Shown here: positions 60,734 through 64,000 of the stretch, in pieces
Layout: each line of letters starts with the position of its first letter
Numbering within the stretch: position 1 is the stretch's first letter
Assembly (NCBI RefSeq): GCF_947503465.1
Contig: NZ_CANNDN010000001.1
Coordinates: 1,054,001 to 1,118,000, forward strand
DNA: 64,000 nucleotides
Source: an uncultured Tateyamaria sp.
GTDB lineage: Bacteria > Pseudomonadota > Alphaproteobacteria > Rhodobacterales > Rhodobacteraceae
Reading direction: 5' to 3'
Notes under the pieces: generated by a model
Told to the model about the DNA's origin: nothing
Databases searched by the model: none
The model's input: the letters and a program-made list of their open reading frames with translations, nothing else
Position numbers and translations under genes: made by a program

Positions 60734-63700
60734 ATGGCACTGGGAAAATTCAACGCAAAAGAGGCCGAGGCCCGCATCTATGCCGACTGGGACGCGGCGG
60801 GCTGTTTCGCGGCAGGCGCAAACGCGTCACGCGATGACACCTATTGCGTGATGATCCCACCCCCCAATGTCACGGGCGTCCTGCACATGGGCCACGCCTT
60901 CAACAACACGTTGCAGGACATCCTGACGCGCTGGCACCGCATGCGCGGCTTCGACACGCTTTGGCAGCCGGGCACCGACCACGCGGGCATCGCCACGCAA
61001 ATGGTGGTCGAACGGCGTCTGGCCGAAACCCAGCAACCCACCCGCACCAAACTGGGGCGCGAGGCGTTCACCCGGAAAATCTGGGACTGGAAGGCCGAGA
61101 GCGGCGGCACCATCCGCGACCAGCTCAAGCGCCTCGGCGCCTCCTGCGATTGGTCGCGCGAGGCGTTCACCATGTCCGGCGCCCCCGGCGCACCTGCGGG
61201 CGAAGAGGGCAACTTCCACGACGCCGTGATCAAGGTGTTTGTCGAGATGTACAATCAGGGCCTGATCTATCGCGGCAAGCGACTGGTCAACTGGGACCCG
61301 CATTTCGAGACGGCGATTTCCGACCTCGAAGTCGAAAACATCGAAGTGCCCGGCCACATGTGGCACTTCAAATACCCGCTCGCAGGGGGCGAAACCTACA
61401 CCTATGTCGAAAAGGACGAAGACGGAAACGTCATCCTGACCGAGGAACGCGACTACATCTCCATCGCCACCACCCGGCCTGAGACCATGCTGGGCGACGG
61501 CGCCGTCGCCGTTCACCCATCGGACGAACGCTATGCGCCAATTGTCGGAAAACTCTGCGAAATCCCCGTCGGACCAAAGGAACACCGCCGCCTGATCCCG
61601 ATCATCACGGACGAGTACCCCGACCCAGACTTCGGCTCGGGCGCGGTCAAGATCACCGGGGCACACGACTTCAACGACTATCAGGTCGCCAAACGCGGCG
61701 GCATCCCGATGTACAACCTGATGGACACAAAGGCGAACATGCGGTCCGACGGGCGACCTTATGCCGAGGAAGCCGCCACTGCCCAGGCCATCGCGAACGG
61801 CGAACAGAGCTTCGACGAGGCCATGATCGCCGCCATGAACCTTGTTCCCGACGCCTACCGCGGCCTCACCCGCGAAGAGGCCCGCGCGCAAGTGGTCGCC
61901 GACATCACCGCCGAAGGCAACGCGGTCATGGTGGCACCTCCCCCCCCCGCATCTGACGCGCAAACACCCGACGACAGCGCCACCCCCCCCTCCCAAAGGA
62001 GGGGGGCCGGGGGGGAGGCCGACCTCATCCCATACGTCGAAAACAAACCCATCATGCAGCCCTTCGGCGACCGCTCCAAGGTCGTGATCGAGCCCCTGCT
62101 CACCGACCAATGGTTCGTGGACACCGACAAAATCGTCGGCCCCGCGCTGGAGGCTGTGAAGAATGGCGACGTCAAAATCCTGCCCGAAAGCGGCGAAAAG
62201 GTCTATTTCCACTGGCTCGAAAACATCGAGCCCTGGTGCATTTCGCGCCAACTCTGGTGGGGGCACCAGATCCCGGTTTGGTACGCTATGGACCCAGAAG
62301 CTGGGCAAGACCTAAAGTTTACCACATTCTGTGCATCAGACTTTGAAATCGCAAAAAAGGATGCCTTCTTACATTACAGCAGTAAGTTCCCAGACGCTAA
62401 CGTCTCCATTGAAGAGATGTTTGACGACGTTACCGATGCATGGCCTGAGTCCGAAGAAGACTACGCTGAATACAATGAGTTTGCCGAACAACACGGTTTA
62501 ACCAAACGATACAAAACGCAAAAGTTGACGGGGAGCAGAGCCAGCAGGTGGCGGGTTACAAATGACAAGATAACCGGCCAACAAACGCTGACTTTTTGGC
62601 TTAGACGCGACCCCGACGTCCTCGACACCTGGTTCTCCTCCGGCCTCTGGCCCATCGGCACCCTCGGCTGGCCCGAGAACACCGAGGAACTGCAAAAATA
62701 CTTCCCCACCTCCGACCTCATCACTGGCCAGGACATCCTGTTCTTCTGGGTCGCCCGCATGATGATGATGCAACTGGCGGTGACAGACAAAATCCCCTTC
62801 GACACCGTCTACCTCCACGGGCTCGTGCGCGACGCCAAGGGCAAGAAGATGTCGAAATCCACCGGCAACGTCATCGACCCGCTCGACCTGATCGACGAAT
62901 ACGGCGCCGACGCGCTCCGCTTCGCCTCCGCCGCGATGGCCTCGCTTGGCGGCACGCTCAAACTCGACACCCAGCGCATCGCAGGCTACCGCAACTTCGG
63001 CACCAAGCTCTGGAATGCTGCCAGCTACGGCGAGATGCGCGGCACCTTTGACGTGCCGCACACCGCCGACATCCCCGACACCAACCACCCGCTCAACGCC
63101 TGGATCAAAGGTGAAGTCGCCAAGACCCGCGAAACCGTCGACCAAGCGCTGAACGACTACCGCTTCAACGACGCGGCATCGGCCCTCTACGCCTTCACCT
63201 GGAATACGTTCTGCGACTGGTATCTCGAATTCACCAAACCCATCTTCGACGAAGGCACGCCCGAAGAGATCGCAGAAACCAAAGCCACCTACGCCTGGGC
63301 ACTCGACCAATGCCTGATCCTGCTGCACCCGATCATGCCCTTCATCACCGAAGAACTGTGGGGCCAAAAACAGCGCCCCAAACGCCTGATCCACGCCGAC
63401 TGGCCCACCTACACAACCGATCTGGTGGACGCAGAGGCCGACGCGGAACTCAATTGGGTGATCAAGCTGATCGAAGCCATCCGCTCCGCCCGCGCCCAGA
63501 TGCACGTCCCCGCAGGCGCCTACGTCCCCTGCGTCGTCAAAGGGTTCGAACCTGCGGCACGCGCGGCCTACGACCGCAACAAGGCGCTCATCCACCGCTT
63601 CGCCCGACTGGAATCGCTCACGGAGGTCAACGACTTCCCCAAAGGCACCGTCGCACTTGCCATCTCCGGCGGCACGTTCGGCCTGCCGCTTGCAGACGTG

Positions 63701-63910
63701 ATCGACGTCACCGAAGAAATCGCCCGTCTCGAAAAAACCTTGGGCAAACTCGCCAAGGAACTCGGCGGCCTGCGCGGACGGCTCAAGAACCCCAAATTCG
63801 CACAAAGCGCCCCGCCAGAAGTTGTCGAAGAAACCAAAGCCAACCTGGCTTTGCGCGAAGACGAAGAAAGCAAACTCCAGGAAGCGCTCACCCGGCTCAA
63901 AGAACTCTGA
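60734..63910 (+). CDS. valS: Valine-tRNA ligase with two insertions
   Basis: A 1058-residue synthetase, longer than the usual 880-950. HIGH-type HMGH is at residues 51-54, the CP1 editing domain follows, and KMSKS is intact in KGKKMSKSTGNVIDP. The C-terminal coiled-coil arm is present (EEIARLEKTLGKLAKELGGL). Two stretches stand out. Residues about 401-429 form a Pro/Gly-rich insert encoded by a G/C palindrome. Residues about 518-627, between WWGHQIPVWY and DVLDTWFSS, are AT-rich and use rare codons. Both insertions keep frame, so the protein is presumably functional. Confidence 0.96.
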   Translation: MALGKFNAKEAEARIYADWDAAGCFAAGANASRDDTYCVMIPPPNVTGVLHMGHAFNNTLQDILTRWHRMRGFDTLWQPGTDHAGIATQMVVERRLAETQQPTRTKLGREAFTRKIWDWKAESGGTIRDQLKRLGASCDWSREAFTMSGAPGAPAGEEGNFHDAVIKVFVEMYNQGLIYRGKRLVNWDPHFETAISDLEVENIEVPGHMWHFKYPLAGGETYTYVEKDEDGNVILTEERDYISIATTRPETMLGDGAVAVHPSDERYAPIVGKLCEIPVGPKEHRRLIPIITDEYPDPDFGSGAVKITGAHDFNDYQVAKRGGIPMYNLMDTKANMRSDGRPYAEEAATAQAIANGEQSFDEAMIAAMNLVPDAYRGLTREEARAQVVADITAEGNAVMVAPPPPASDAQTPDDSATPPSQRRGAGGEADLIPYVENKPIMQPFGDRSKVVIEPLLTDQWFVDTDKIVGPALEAVKNGDVKILPESGEKVYFHWLENIEPWCISRQLWWGHQIPVWYAMDPEAGQDLKFTTFCASDFEIAKKDAFLHYSSKFPDANVSIEEMFDDVTDAWPESEEDYAEYNEFAEQHGLTKRYKTQKLTGSRASRWRVTNDKITGQQTLTFWLRRDPDVLDTWFSSGLWPIGTLGWPENTEELQKYFPTSDLITGQDILFFWVARMMMMQLAVTDKIPFDTVYLHGLVRDAKGKKMSKSTGNVIDPLDLIDEYGADALRFASAAMASLGGTLKLDTQRIAGYRNFGTKLWNAASYGEMRGTFDVPHTADIPDTNHPLNAWIKGEVAKTRETVDQALNDYRFNDAASALYAFTWNTFCDWYLEFTKPIFDEGTPEEIAETKATYAWALDQCLILLHPIMPFITEELWGQKQRPKRLIHADWPTYTTDLVDAEADAELNWVIKLIEAIRSARAQMHVPAGAYVPCVVKGFEPAARAAYDRNKALIHRFARLESLTEVNDFPKGTVALAISGGTFGLPLADVIDVTEEIARLEKTLGKLAKELGGLRGRLKNPKFAQSAPPEVVEETKANLALREDEESKLQEALTRLKEL
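61985..62006 (+). repeat. Palindromic coding repeat inside valS
   Basis: CCCCCCTCC-CAAA-GGAGGGGGG, a 9-bp-arm hairpin, followed by a second G-rich arm (GGGGGGGAGG, 62009-62018) that could pair with the same C-run. Translated it adds a PPSQRRGAGGEA stretch to ValRS. Its shape is like dispersed palindromic elements of other alphaproteobacteria, but copies elsewhere in this genome cannot be checked from the window. Confidence 0.6.
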
Positions 63911-63930
63911 TCCTCGTCATCTTGCCAGAT

Positions 63931-63963
63931 AAACTCCGGGGAGTTTGAGGGGCTGAGCCCCTC
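63931..63963 (+). repeat. Two tandem hairpins after valS
   Basis: AAACTCC-GG-GGAGTTT (63931-63946) is followed directly by GAGGGGC-TGA-GCCCCTC (63947-63963), each a 7-bp stem. They begin 20 bp past the valS stop. Their position suggests a terminator or mRNA-stability element; the tandem design also resembles intergenic repeats of roseobacters (from memory). The remaining 37 bp to the window end carry no feature I can name. Confidence 0.5.
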
Positions 63964-64000
63964 ATTCAGAAAGAGATCGCGCCGCGCGTCAGCGCGTCCT

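Overview
The window looks like chromosomal DNA of a marine-type Rhodobacterales (Roseobacter group) alphaproteobacterium. The evidence is high GC with strong G/C third-position bias, RpoH, MmcB, form II CoxL-like and MttB-type proteins that resemble roseobacter families, two LexA boxes of the alphaproteobacterial GAAC-N7-GAAC type, and a tRNA-His with A73 and no encoded G-1, the alphaproteobacterial variant. I see no insertion sequence, prophage, CRISPR array or replication origin. It reads as ordinary chromosome with small accessory islands.

Layout. 0-5 kb: a Gfo/Idh/MocA oxidoreductase (cut by the window edge), an M19 dipeptidase, rpoH with its own heat-shock-type promoter and terminator, and rluD. 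5-7 kb: tRNA-His, a GNAT acetyltransferase, a short conserved acidic protein and an outer-membrane beta-barrel. 7-12 kb: two unusual envelope operons facing away from each other around the SOS-controlled mmcB. One encodes a 2-TM protein, a lipoprotein and a papain-like protease related to the agglutinin MOA; the other encodes a 4-TM coiled-coil protein and a ClpP-like serine protease. 12-15 kb: an autoregulated ArsR/SRPBCC operon, a probable structured RNA (possibly 6S RNA), pirin, and a TetR regulator with a lipoprotein. 15-20 kb: hom, glpX, recJ and tRNA-Glu. 20-28 kb: signalling genes. These are an H-NOX-like protein with a diguanylate cyclase, an MttB-family methyltransferase, phosphoglycolate phosphatase/DUF3572, a PleD-like cyclase with a defective receiver, and an ECF sigma operon with an EF-hand protein and a Spy/CpxP-like sensor. 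28-32 kb: DUF983, NUDIX, an EamA transporter, and a fatty-acid desaturase facing an XRE regulator.

32-37 kb: a carnitine-to-betaine operon (BKACE enzyme, small membrane protein, carnitine dehydrogenase-thioesterase fusion), an aldo/keto reductase, and an orphan SOS-controlled imuA. 37-44 kb: YceI, an MFS transporter, metG, a chemoreceptor with the CheR/CheB pentapeptide, and tRNA-Leu. 44-50 kb: a TPR protein, the divergent putR-putA pair, rhomboid, a frameshifted GFA gene, and an SDR/LysR pair. 51-57 kb: inositol monophosphatase, a polytopic membrane patatin, a metR-like gene facing metF, and a hotdog thioesterase. 57-64 kb: DUF2235, a lone molybdopterin-binding CoxL-like subunit, and a long valS. 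This valS carries a palindromic coding repeat and a separate AT-rich, rare-codon insertion of about 110 residues.

Most genes are housekeeping or common metabolic genes. The parts least explained by known families are the protease/lipoprotein envelope operons at 7.1-12 kb, the foreign-looking segment inside valS, the H-NOX-like protein without its haem-ligand histidine, the structured RNA before pirin, and the polytopic patatin. All calls come from reading the sequence; no database search was run.
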